From NCBI GenBank assembly GCA_043810515.1, contig JBDRNZ010000020.1, positions 1 through 35,354 of the forward strand: a DNA stretch of 35,354 bases. The letters are read 5' to 3'. The number at the start of each line of letters is the position of its first letter. Within the stretch, counting starts at the first letter, position 1. Under the pieces are notes generated by a model. That model was not told the DNA's origin. It searched no databases and was given only the letters and a program-made list of their open reading frames with translations. Shown here one piece after another: positions 13,259-21,191 of the stretch. Both the position numbers and the translations under genes were made by a program. This DNA is from WJKQ01 sp043810515. Its GTDB lineage: Bacteria > Patescibacteriota > Gracilibacteria > UBA1369 > LOWO2-01-FULL-3.

Positions 13259-13975
13259 TTAATCAACCAGATTTAAATAATTAACTTTCAGATCACCATT
13301 GTAAATAGGAATAGTTATCCATTCCTTTACTGAAATTTCAAAAACAAGCTTGAATTTAGCGCTTCTGTCATACAAAGAGGACAGCAGGGTTTCGTTAAGA
13401 AGACGCTGAAGCATTAATTCCGTATCTCCGACTGCGCTTATATTAAAAGGCGGAGCAATATAGGAATTATTGACAAGCAAAGTGGTTCCAACGGAAGAAA
13501 TAGGGGAGGACGCGATGATTCTTTGATTGTTAACGGAAACGGCTTGTGCTCCGGCTGCATTCAAAACATTCACAATATCGCGTATATCGGAGGCCTGCAC
13601 AAGCTCGGAATCTGAAACGCTTGAGCCTGATCTAAGGGCAAAAGGGCTGTCATCAATCAAAATCTCTACGCCGCTGCCGCGCACCTCCGTAAGCCCGACA
13701 TTATTTTTCAGACCATCTAGAACGGATAAATTATTTACTTCGCTTAAAGACGCAATATCGTTCTGCGAATCTTCAATCTGTTTGCGCAAAGATACTATTC
13801 TGCTTTGCATGTACGACTGGTCATCAAGATAGCTCTTTAAAAGGCTATCTCTCGCGGAAACTTCATCGGTAGGGTAATCACTGCTTACGGAAGCACTGCT
13901 TAAAACCTGCCAGGTGATAAGAAGCCCGACCAAAAAACCGGTAATGAGAAGAACAATCAAAAACTTTTTTCCCAT
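13259..13975 (-). CDS. DUF881 family protein (first copy)
   Basis: This 238-residue protein has the same plan as the downstream copy: a membrane helix (about 5-24), a coiled coil (about 45-85) and a DUF881 domain with VRGSGVEILIDDS, NAAGAQAVSVNNQRII and LLVNNSYIAPPFNISAVGD. The two copies share the family motifs but differ widely elsewhere, so the duplication is old. They may form a hetero-oligomer at the membrane. The -10 TAGTTT, in an extended TGT context, lies six bases upstream of the ATG, which points to leaderless translation. It is divergent from murI, with which it shares a palindromic -35 region. Confidence 0.87.
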   Translation of the reverse strand: MGKKFLIVLLITGFLVGLLITWQVLSSASVSSDYPTDEVSARDSLLKSYLDDQSYMQSRIVSLRKQIEDSQNDIASLSEVNNLSVLDGLKNNVGLTEVRGSGVEILIDDSPFALRSGSSVSDSELVQASDIRDIVNVLNAAGAQAVSVNNQRIIASSPISSVGTTLLVNNSYIAPPFNISAVGDTELMLQRLLNETLLSSLYDRSAKFKLVFEISVKEWITIPIYNGDLKVNYLNLVD

Positions 13976-13981
13976 GCCAGA

Positions 13982-14010
13982 AAACTAACATAGGCGCCGG
14001 TCTTGCGCAA
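13982..14010 (-). promoter_or_regulatory. Promoter of the DUF881 pair (leaderless)
   Basis: On the minus strand TTGCGC and TAGTTT are separated by 17 bases, with TGT just before the -10. Transcription would start on the ATG at 13975. The -35 box is one half of the palindrome TTGCGCAA (14003-14010). Confidence 0.5.
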
Positions 14011-14032
14011 GAAGCGCGGATAAGGGTAGATT
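14003..14032 (+). promoter_or_regulatory. murI promoter sharing the palindromic -35
   Basis: TTGCGC (14003-14008) and TAGATT (14027-14032) have an 18-base spacer. The transcript would start near 14039, which excludes the TTG at 14034 as a start codon. The same palindrome TTGCGCAA supplies the -35 of the divergent DUF881 promoter. Confidence 0.5.
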
Positions 14033-14060
14033 ATTGAAGATAAATTTTAATAAAAACGCA

Positions 14061-14873
14061 ATGATAGGAATTTTTGATTCCGGCTACGGAGGAATGACAG
14101 TATTCCGTCCTATAATGGATTTAATGCCGGAATATGACTATATATACCTCGGAGACAACGCAAGAGCTCCCTACGGCGGTCACAGCACGGAGAATTTAAA
14201 GCAATTTGCTTCACAGGCAGTCGACTATCTATTTGCAAGGGGCGCGACGTTAATAATTTTTGCGTGCAACACGGCATCCGCGGCAACTCTCAGGTATATT
14301 CAAAAAAAATACCTGAAAGGGGATAAAGAGCGTGAAAGAAAAATTCTGGGAGTTCTAATTCCGGCGGCGGAAAACGCCGTCGAATTAACAAAAAACAAAA
14401 GAGTCGGCGTCGTTGGCACAAAAGCTACCGTCAACTCGGGAGTATATGAAAAGGAAATAAAAAAAACTCGCCCGGAAGTAAAGGTGTTCTCCCAGGCCTG
14501 CCCTTTGCTTGTGCCATTTATTGAAGAAGGCTGGCATAACAAGCCTGAAGCTAAATCAATTCTCAAAAAATATCTTCTGCCCCTGAAAAGCAAAAATATA
14601 GACACTCTGATACTCGGATGCACGCATTATCCGCTTATGACAAAGAGCTTTAAGAAAATCATGGGTAAAAAAGTAACCATCTTGAATTCCGGAACAGCTG
14701 CGGCGGAAAGCCTGAAAGACTATCTTGCAAGACACCCTGAAATAGAAACCCGCCTTCAAAAAAACAGAAAAAGAACTTTTTTGACGACTGACGATCCTTC
14801 CGTGTTCAAAGCTTTCGTTGAAAAATATTTCGGCCTTAAAGTGTCAATGCCGGAAAAAATAACGCTTTCATAA
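14061..14873 (+). CDS. murI: Glutamate racemase
   Basis: MurI (270 residues) converts L- to D-glutamate for peptidoglycan. The N-terminal MIGIFDSGYGGMTVFRPI and YLGDNARAPYGG are family motifs. The two catalytic cysteines are in FACNTASAATL (Cys69) and LGCTHYPLM (near 190). The start at ATG 14061 is chosen because homologues begin a few residues before GIFDSG and because the promoter overlaps the upstream TTG. It stands alone on the plus strand between two minus-strand blocks and ends 14 bases from the guaA stop. Confidence 0.95.
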   Translation: MIGIFDSGYGGMTVFRPIMDLMPEYDYIYLGDNARAPYGGHSTENLKQFASQAVDYLFARGATLIIFACNTASAATLRYIQKKYLKGDKERERKILGVLIPAAENAVELTKNKRVGVVGTKATVNSGVYEKEIKKTRPEVKVFSQACPLLVPFIEEGWHNKPEAKSILKKYLLPLKSKNIDTLILGCTHYPLMTKSFKKIMGKKVTILNSGTAAAESLKDYLARHPEIETRLQKNRKRTFLTTDDPSVFKAFVEKYFGLKVSMPEKITLS

Positions 14874-14887
14874 TTAGCCCGACGTAA

Positions 14888-16690
14888 TTATTCCCATTCA
14901 ATGGTTGCGGGCGGCTTATTTGTAATGTCGTAAAATATACCCGATATCCCGTTTAATCCGGAGAGCCTTTTAACAAGTTCGTTCAGTTTTGAAATTTCCA
15001 TCCTGTAAAAATTTGCCGTCATCGCCTCCTCACTGCAAACCGGCCTTAGTACAATAGATTCGGAGGTTTGACTACCCACCTGCATCGGAACAAGGACGGT
15101 CGGGAACTGCCAGATATCCCTGTCAATTTTAGCTTCCACAAGGTAATCCATAACTATTTTGTCGGCAGTCTGTATAGTCGAAACACGGTCTTTTGTAAGA
15201 TATAAATCCGGCACCTCCAATTCATCAAAATTATCAGGCTTTAAGCCCAAAAGCACCCTGTTTATTTCAGGGAACTGATTAGTCAGCCGGGTAGACAGCA
15301 TGCTTAGGTCATCCCAGGAATTCCATTCACCATAAAGCAAAACAGGATGTCTGTATGTCCTCTCGTCACCCTGCACGCCCACGCTTTTTATGGGAAGAAC
15401 TTTTGCTTTCAGTCCTTTTTCGGAAACGACTTCGTTGATCTTAGTCTCAAGCACCTCTACGTCAGGCGGAAAATCCGGCCCTTTCGCGCATAGTATACGA
15501 ACAGCAAGGCCGGGGCCGGGAAACGGATGCCGCCACACCATTTCTTCGCTCAGACTCATTCTTTCGCCCAAAAGCCTGACCTCGTCTTTATAAAGCTGGG
15601 AAACAGGCTCAATGACTTTGCCTTCATCTATAAGCTTCTGAATCTTCTCAGCGCGGTTGTGGTGTGTCTTTATCCGCGCCGCATGAGCCGTCCCGCCGGT
15701 TTCAATGGTGTCGGGATATATTGTGCCCTGAGCGAGCAGCCATTCATCGGGATTCAGATTTAGTTCATCGGAAACTTTTTTTTGAATGTCGACAAACAGG
15801 TCGCCAATAATTTTGCGCTTCTCCTCCGGCTCATAAATTCCCTTCAGAGCTTCAAAATATTGTTCGCTAGCGTCATAAACATGCAGATTCTCAACTCCGA
15901 CCTTTTTAAGAGCACTTTCGACTTCGTTGCGCTCATTGAATCTCATAAAGCCGGTATCCACAAAAAGTCCGTAAACCCTGTCCTTGCCTAGAGCCTTTTG
16001 TATCAGCAGAAACGCAACGGTACTATCGACGCCGCCGCTTACCAGAAGAAAAACTTTTTTCTCGCCGGCCTTCTCCTTTATCTCCTCGATAATATTTTGG
16101 GCATACACGTCAATATTCCACTCGCGCTTCGCGCCGGTTATATTTATAAAATTTTCCAGAATAATCCTTCCGCACGGTGTATGCGTAACCTCGGGATGAA
16201 ACTGTACGCCATAAATATTCCGCTCATAATTCGCCATGGCGGCAACGGGACAGTCGGAAGTCGACCCAACGACAGAAAATCCGCCGGGAGCGCCCATGAC
16301 CTGGTCAAAATGGCTCATCCACACATCCTCGCTGTCGCCTACACCTTCAAAAACACCTTTTCTTTCGGAAAAATTAACATGCGCCGGACCGTATTCCCTT
16401 ACCCTTCCCTGCTCGACAACGCCGTCCAGAACATCGGCTATAAGCTGATGGCCATAACAAATTCCAAGAATCGGTATGCCCAAATCAAAAATTCCGCTGT
16501 CACATTTTATACTGTCCTTTGCGATAACGCTCGCCGGCCCTCCCGAAAGAATCAGCCCTTTATAATCAATAAGCTTGCCGGCAGGGGTCTCTCCGTCCAG
16601 AATCTCCGTGTACACGCCAAACCTCCTTATCCTGTTTGCAATAAGATGCGCGTACTGCCCGCCATAGTCCAGAACAGCGATTTTATCCAT
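14888..16690 (-). CDS. guaA: GMP synthase, long form
   Basis: GuaA turns XMP, glutamine and ATP into GMP. The N-terminal glutamine amidotransferase has the nucleophile in GICYGHQL and the His/Glu pair in HPEVTH. The ATP pyrophosphatase domain has LVSGGVDST. The C-terminus ends with the usual KPPATIEWE. At 600 residues it is about 75 longer than the common bacterial form. The extra part lies in the dimerisation domain (about 446-545), where NRVLLGL and a later WQFPTVLVPM stretch resemble the subdomain known from eukaryotic GMP synthetases (which also read LPIK-VGVQGD just before it). It is the last gene of the dnaB-lysS-guaA operon; its ATG lies one base after the lysS stop. Confidence 0.96.
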   Translation of the reverse strand: MDKIAVLDYGGQYAHLIANRIRRFGVYTEILDGETPAGKLIDYKGLILSGGPASVIAKDSIKCDSGIFDLGIPILGICYGHQLIADVLDGVVEQGRVREYGPAHVNFSERKGVFEGVGDSEDVWMSHFDQVMGAPGGFSVVGSTSDCPVAAMANYERNIYGVQFHPEVTHTPCGRIILENFINITGAKREWNIDVYAQNIIEEIKEKAGEKKVFLLVSGGVDSTVAFLLIQKALGKDRVYGLFVDTGFMRFNERNEVESALKKVGVENLHVYDASEQYFEALKGIYEPEEKRKIIGDLFVDIQKKVSDELNLNPDEWLLAQGTIYPDTIETGGTAHAARIKTHHNRAEKIQKLIDEGKVIEPVSQLYKDEVRLLGERMSLSEEMVWRHPFPGPGLAVRILCAKGPDFPPDVEVLETKINEVVSEKGLKAKVLPIKSVGVQGDERTYRHPVLLYGEWNSWDDLSMLSTRLTNQFPEINRVLLGLKPDNFDELEVPDLYLTKDRVSTIQTADKIVMDYLVEAKIDRDIWQFPTVLVPMQVGSQTSESIVLRPVCSEEAMTANFYRMEISKLNELVKRLSGLNGISGIFYDITNKPPATIEWE

Positions 16691-16691
16691 A

Positions 16692-18281
16692 TTACATTTT
16701 ACTTATCTCGGTAAATCTTTTTATCAGGAAATCTTTTTCCAGCGCCTCAAGAAACCATCCCGCCTGTGGGCCGCTGTCCTTGCCAAGCAACGCCATATAA
16801 ATAGCTCCGAAAGCCTCTTTCGGATTCAGAGGCGATGACTCCTTCAGTTCGTGAATTTTTGCATGAAGCTCCTCTCCTTCCCAGTCTTTCTCAGCCAAAA
16901 CATCAGCAAGCTTGCCCAAAAACCCTTTTTGCTCGTCACTAAGTTCCGCTGATTTTGCCGGAACTTTCTGTTGAACTTCAAACCTGTACGAGTCAGGCGC
17001 AAACTTTTCGAGCCATATTTTTGCGTAATGCCGCCTCAATCTGACCTCATCCTGATCCTCTTTTGTTAATTTACCGCCCTTCATTTTTTCAACTTCACCC
17101 ATGATGTCCACGTATGGAATCTGTTCAAGAAAAGCAATTCGCGTGAACCTTGGATAATAATGGTCACCCGATTTATCCGGATTCACCTGCGAAAAATGCC
17201 ACGCCCTTTCCATGTCCTCGTATTCACCTTTTTTGTGGAAAAAATATTCGGCCGTCTCGTCGTGCTGGTCAAAAAGAACAGGAATAGTCGGGCCGTCCGG
17301 ATTGAATTCTATAGGCTGGTTTGGCTTTTTTCTGACCATCAGAAAACGCAGAATATCCGGCGGAACAGTCTCGGAAATTTCTTTCACGCTCGCACCCATG
17401 CCCTTGCTGCTGCTCATTTTCGCGCCGCCAAAAAGAAAAAATTCATAAGGAATATTGAAAGGTGGAGGCATTTTGAGAACCTTTTTGCATATTTCCTCGC
17501 CGATATCATGCGATCCACCGGCGGCACAGTGATCTTTTCCGCTTCCCTCGATATCAACATTCATACTTGCCCATTTTACGGGCCATTCAACTTTCCACGG
17601 CAGTTTTCCTCGTCCGCCAAAAGGGGATACTTCGCCCTCATGGCCGCATCCTTTTGCCCATTCGACAAGATCCGGCATGCACACATATTTCACTTTTTCA
17701 CCATCCCAGGACGTGACTTTTGTTGATCCGACTTTTCCACAATTCTGGCAGACAACCTGCAACGGATACCAGTCCTCAGGCTTTTCGCTGCCACTTATGT
17801 CTTTATAAATTTTCCGTATCAGTTCCTTGTGATCCAGAATTTTCCGTATCCACTCATCATAATGCCCTTTTTTGTAAAGCTCGCTGCTGTAAATAATCTC
17901 GGGATCAAAACCAATTTCCCTTATAACCTTAAGAAACTCGTTCGCGAAATATTCAGCGTAATTTGCGGCCTCCTCGCCGCCAAGATCTTCATGCGGCGAA
18001 GGCACGTCCTTCAGAGGTTTGCCCATATCATGTTCATATTTTTTCTTGTCCAGATAAATAGGCAGTCCGTCCATCGGATCAGCGTCGTTGAATTCATAAA
18101 TAAATCTGGTCTTCCTGCCTTTTTCATTAAGAGCCTGAGCTACAACTCCATGAATTACCACGCCTCTCATTGATCCGATATGAACGCGTCCGGAAGGCGT
18201 TTTTTCATCACGCACGATCAGCTCTTCCTTATCCGGAAAAGCTTTTAAAATCTGCTCGACTGTTTCATCAACCCAAAACAT
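16692..18281 (-). CDS. lysS: Class I lysyl-tRNA synthetase (archaeal type)
   Basis: This 529-residue enzyme charges tRNA-Lys. It belongs to class I, not the usual bacterial class II: HIGS (34-37) in PSGRVHIGSMRG and KMSSS near residue 292 in GGAKMSSSKG are class I signatures. A zinc-binding insertion with VCQNCGK and two further Cys (YVCM and GCGH) is visible. The C-terminal part is an alpha-helical anticodon-binding domain. Class I LysRS is typical of archaea and occurs in scattered bacteria, including many Patescibacteria. The gene lies nine bases after dnaB and one base before guaA. Confidence 0.95.
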   Translation of the reverse strand: MFWVDETVEQILKAFPDKEELIVRDEKTPSGRVHIGSMRGVVIHGVVAQALNEKGRKTRFIYEFNDADPMDGLPIYLDKKKYEHDMGKPLKDVPSPHEDLGGEEAANYAEYFANEFLKVIREIGFDPEIIYSSELYKKGHYDEWIRKILDHKELIRKIYKDISGSEKPEDWYPLQVVCQNCGKVGSTKVTSWDGEKVKYVCMPDLVEWAKGCGHEGEVSPFGGRGKLPWKVEWPVKWASMNVDIEGSGKDHCAAGGSHDIGEEICKKVLKMPPPFNIPYEFFLFGGAKMSSSKGMGASVKEISETVPPDILRFLMVRKKPNQPIEFNPDGPTIPVLFDQHDETAEYFFHKKGEYEDMERAWHFSQVNPDKSGDHYYPRFTRIAFLEQIPYVDIMGEVEKMKGGKLTKEDQDEVRLRRHYAKIWLEKFAPDSYRFEVQQKVPAKSAELSDEQKGFLGKLADVLAEKDWEGEELHAKIHELKESSPLNPKEAFGAIYMALLGKDSGPQAGWFLEALEKDFLIKRFTEISKM

Positions 18282-18290
18282 AATTTCATG

Positions 18291-19661
18291 TTACACAATG
18301 CCGGCGTAATCCTCAACTTTTCTGTTTTTCTCAATATCGAGAAATTTCATCTGCTCTTTTTTGAAAGACAGCTCAATATGCCCAACGGGACCGTTTCGGT
18401 GTTTCCTTATAAACACATCAGTAACGCCTTTTCTGTCACTATCCTCTTCGTAATAATCCTCGCGATACATCATCAGTACCACGTCAGCGTCCTGCTCTAT
18501 CGCACCGGATTCACGCAGATCCGATAATTGCGGAATTCTGCTCGGCCTCATTTCCACCGCGCGTGACAGCTGTGATATCGCCATAATCGGAATTGAAAGA
18601 TCACGTGCCAGTTCCTTTAACGAGCGGGATATTTCAGAAATCTCCTGAACGCGGTTTACCTGGTAATTGCTATAGGATCCGGCGCTCATAAGTTGTAAAT
18701 AATCAACAATCAGAAAATCAAGGCCGTTCTCCATTTTAAGCCTTCTTGTCTTCGCCTTGAGTTCCGCAATCGAATTGCCGATAGAGTCATCTATATAAAC
18801 TTTCATGGAATTAAGTTCGTCCATCACGCCGCCTATCTTGCTGAAATCATCATCGGTAAGTTTACCGGTCCGCATCTTCCAGGAGTCGACTGAAAGCAGA
18901 CTGCAAAACATCCTTTCCACGAGCTGTTCCTTTGACATTTCAAGAGAAATTATTCCCACAACCTTGCCTTTCTTTGCGATATTCTGAGCGATATTCAAAG
19001 CCAAAGCGGTTTTGCCCATTGACGGCCTTGCAGCAAGCACGACAAGGTCGGAAGGCTGCAGTCCGGACAAAATATCATCCAGCGACTTAAATCCGGTTGG
19101 AACGCCTCTGTATTTTTCCTTTGCGTCGGGATCATGCAGATCTGAAATTTTCTCATATGTCTTGTTAAGAACATCTTTTATGTGAACAAAACGGTCTGTC
19201 ATAAAAGTCTGGGAAACGGAAAACAGAGCCTTTTCCGCAGATTCAATCAGCGTTTCTATTTCCTTGTCTTCGGTATAGCCAAAACCTTTTATGGTATCGC
19301 CGGCAAGAATCAGCTTGCGGAGAATGGATTTTTGCTTAACTATCGTCGCGTACTGGAAAATATGCGTTGCGGTCGGCACTTCATTTGCCAGAAGAGCTAG
19401 ATAAGACGCACCTCCTATCATTTTCAGCTTTTTGCGCTCCTCCAGAATATTTGTAAGAGTTACCAGGTCAACAGGGGAGCGTTTGTCGTAAAGATCCAAA
19501 ATAGCGATGTATATATGACCGTGGGCCTCATGATAAAAATCGTCCGGTGCCAGAAAATCCGAAATTTTAATAATTGCGTCCTTGTCGACAAGTAACGAGC
19601 CCAAAGTTGACCTTTCGGCCTCCAGACTATGTGGCGGCACGTAATTGCTTTGATTAGCCAT
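18291..19661 (-). CDS. dnaB: Replicative DNA helicase
   Basis: DnaB (456 residues) is the hexameric 5'-3' helicase at the replication fork. The N-terminal primase-binding domain begins VPPHSLEAERSTLGSLL. The RecA-like domain has Walker A in ARPSMGKTAL (211-220), Walker B in LDFLIVDYLQLMS and the motif QLSRAVEMRPSRIPQLSDLRESGAIEQDADVV. There is no intein. It is the first gene of the dnaB-lysS-guaA operon, with a promoter just upstream and a leader of only five or six bases. Confidence 0.97.
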   Translation of the reverse strand: MANQSNYVPPHSLEAERSTLGSLLVDKDAIIKISDFLAPDDFYHEAHGHIYIAILDLYDKRSPVDLVTLTNILEERKKLKMIGGASYLALLANEVPTATHIFQYATIVKQKSILRKLILAGDTIKGFGYTEDKEIETLIESAEKALFSVSQTFMTDRFVHIKDVLNKTYEKISDLHDPDAKEKYRGVPTGFKSLDDILSGLQPSDLVVLAARPSMGKTALALNIAQNIAKKGKVVGIISLEMSKEQLVERMFCSLLSVDSWKMRTGKLTDDDFSKIGGVMDELNSMKVYIDDSIGNSIAELKAKTRRLKMENGLDFLIVDYLQLMSAGSYSNYQVNRVQEISEISRSLKELARDLSIPIMAISQLSRAVEMRPSRIPQLSDLRESGAIEQDADVVLMMYREDYYEEDSDRKGVTDVFIRKHRNGPVGHIELSFKKEQMKFLDIEKNRKVEDYAGIV

Positions 19662-19673
19662 GATTCAAATTTG

Positions 19674-19702
19674 ATATAACACCCTCTGTTCGGGAAACAC
19701 AA
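19674..19702 (-). promoter_or_regulatory. Promoter of the dnaB-lysS-guaA operon
   Basis: On the minus strand TTGTGT and TTATAT are separated by 17 bases. Transcription would begin five or six bases before the dnaB ATG. Confidence 0.5.
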
Positions 19703-19738
19703 TATTGCATAATCCAAAAATTTCTTCAAGTTGCAAAA

Positions 19739-19772
19739 ATTTTAGAAAAATTTTAAGTTCGCCGTGTATTTT
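19739..19772 (+). repeat. 11-bp direct-repeat promoter array before yraN
   Basis: ATTTTA occurs at 19739 and 19750, 11 bases apart (ATTTTAGAAAA, ATTTTAAGTTC). TATTTT (19767-19772) begins exactly 17 bases after the start of the second copy, and the start of transcription would be the ATG at 19779. Confidence 0.7.
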
Positions 19773-19778
19773 TTGTTC

Positions 19779-20153
19779 ATGAACAAAAAAGAACTCGGAA
19801 ATCTTGGCGAAACCTACGCGCAAAAATTCCTGGTATCGCGAAATTACAAAATAATAAAAACAAACTATTACTGCCGGCACGGGGAAATCGACATAATCGC
19901 GCTGGACATGGAAGCAAAAAACGAGCTGGTATTTTTTGAAATAAAATCAAGGACATCGACCGATTTCGGCACGCCGGCGGAAGCCGTGACATTCTCAAAA
20001 AGAAGAAAAATCATCACATCCGCTCTGCATTTCCTTTCGTCCCTCCCGAAAAAAACATCTTTTTCTTGGCGCATTGACCTAATTGCCCTAATATTGAAAA
20101 GAAACGGGGGAATAATTCATCTCTCCCACCTAAAACATATTTTCGATGGATAG
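19779..20153 (+). CDS. yraN: YraN/UPF0102 family nuclease-like protein
   Basis: This 124-residue protein has the restriction-endonuclease-like fold of UPF0102. It has GNLGETYAQKFLVSRNYKIIKTNYYCRHGEIDIIALD followed by LVFFEIKSR, giving the E-x(n)-GEIDII-ExK pattern of catalytic residues. The biochemical role is not settled; the gene often sits close to comM/dprA-type genes. The start is set at ATG 19779, not the GTG at 19764, because the -10 element overlaps the upstream codons and its transcript would begin at 19779. It shares the repeat-array promoter with comM and overlaps the next gene by eight bases. Confidence 0.88.
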   Translation: MNKKELGNLGETYAQKFLVSRNYKIIKTNYYCRHGEIDIIALDMEAKNELVFFEIKSRTSTDFGTPAEAVTFSKRRKIITSALHFLSSLPKKTSFSWRIDLIALILKRNGGIIHLSHLKHIFDG

Positions 20154-21123
20154 AGAAAAGAAAAGAACACTATTTTTTGGGGGAATACTGGCGCTCGTAG
20201 TAATCGCGTCGGTTGTATATTTTTTGTGGGGAAGTTTCATAAACAAAGGAACTATAAGAATCACGGGCGAAGCTCCTTTTACGGCCGAAATTTTTGAGGG
20301 CGAAACATACGAATGCAACGTTTCTCCATGCGAAATAACGGCAAAAGGAGGAACTCAAAGCCTGATTCTGGCAAAAGAGGGATTTAAAACTTCATTAATG
20401 GAAGTAAAAGTAAAAATACTTCGCACAGTCGACATAAACGCGAAATTTGAAATAATACCGTCCATTGAAGAAACGGAGAATTTCCCTCCATTTGGTGAGG
20501 AGCAGTCTTATTCGATAGTTTTTGACAGCGGCTCCCGGATGTACAAACTCATAAATCTCAAGGATAACCAGCAGCGGCCTATTGTATATTTTAAAAAGGC
20601 CCTTGATTCCCCGGAAATATTCGGATCGGACAATACGGCTCTGATAATCGGCGAATCTTCTGCGACAGCTTACAGGGTCGACATGATCTTAAAAACGCGG
20701 GAAAGCATTCCTTTCAATGCCGTTAAAGGAACACTTGACGGAAAATGGTCGGAGGACGGAAAGTATTTCCTTTTCAGGAAAGACGGCTCAGGTTATTTCT
20801 GGCTTCTGAAACCCGACAATTCGGTGACGCAAACGGCGTTTAAGATCGCCGATTCAAATTTTTCCTGGACATACGAAGGAAGCCTTATTTTTGCCACGCA
20901 CCAGAAAGCGATTCCGCAGACGGGAGAATATATTGAACTGATTGATGAAAACTCGGATTATGGATTTACTTTTGGAGAATACGACCCGGTCTCAGGCCTG
21001 TACGCATCAATCGGAGAGTTCAGCGAAATTTCAGCTCTTCCTGAAACTATAATTCCACTAAGCAACGGGGCGGCCGTATACTTCCAGATAGGCGAAAAAC
21101 ACTACAAACTCATTTTAAAATAA
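20146..21123 (+). CDS. Membrane-anchored PEGA-domain protein
   Basis: This 325-residue protein has an N-terminal membrane helix (residues 8-28). A PEGA-like domain follows (about 34-105: GTIRITGEAPFTAEIFEGETYECNVSPCEITAKGG, then ILAKEGFKTSLMEVKV). The rest (about 115-325) is beta-rich with recurring WSEDGKYFLFRKDGSGYFWLL-type units, which suggests an irregular beta-propeller. It should lie outside the cell, attached to the membrane. Proteins of this kind are common in Patescibacteria but have no known function. Its ATG overlaps the yraN stop, so the two are co-transcribed. comM follows after the repeat array. Confidence 0.7.
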   Translation: MDREKKRTLFFGGILALVVIASVVYFLWGSFINKGTIRITGEAPFTAEIFEGETYECNVSPCEITAKGGTQSLILAKEGFKTSLMEVKVKILRTVDINAKFEIIPSIEETENFPPFGEEQSYSIVFDSGSRMYKLINLKDNQQRPIVYFKKALDSPEIFGSDNTALIIGESSATAYRVDMILKTRESIPFNAVKGTLDGKWSEDGKYFLFRKDGSGYFWLLKPDNSVTQTAFKIADSNFSWTYEGSLIFATHQKAIPQTGEYIELIDENSDYGFTFGEYDPVSGLYASIGEFSEISALPETIIPLSNGAAVYFQIGEKHYKLILK

Positions 21124-21172
21124 TTTTAGGATTATTTTAGGAAAATTTTAAGTTTGTTTGCCATTATATATT
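21123..21172 (+). repeat. 11-bp direct-repeat promoter array before comM
   Basis: ATTTTA occurs at 21123, 21134 and 21145, exactly 11 bases apart (ATTTTAGGATT, ATTTTAGGAAA, ATTTTAAGTTT). The first copy starts on the last base of the upstream stop codon. The -10 is less certain than at the other sites: CATTAT is at the 17-base position and TATATT at 21167-21172 is better placed for the ATG at 21192. Confidence 0.75.
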
Positions 21173-21191
21173 TCTGCTTAACTTAAAAAAT

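Noticed and set aside
15998..16714. Plus-strand frame of 238 residues opposite guaA
   Set aside because: guaA is clearly real over the whole stretch and the antisense product shows no domain.
17160..17726. Plus-strand frame of 188 residues opposite lysS
   Set aside because: It is the shadow of the class I LysRS coding strand, basic and Phe-rich without any recognisable motif.
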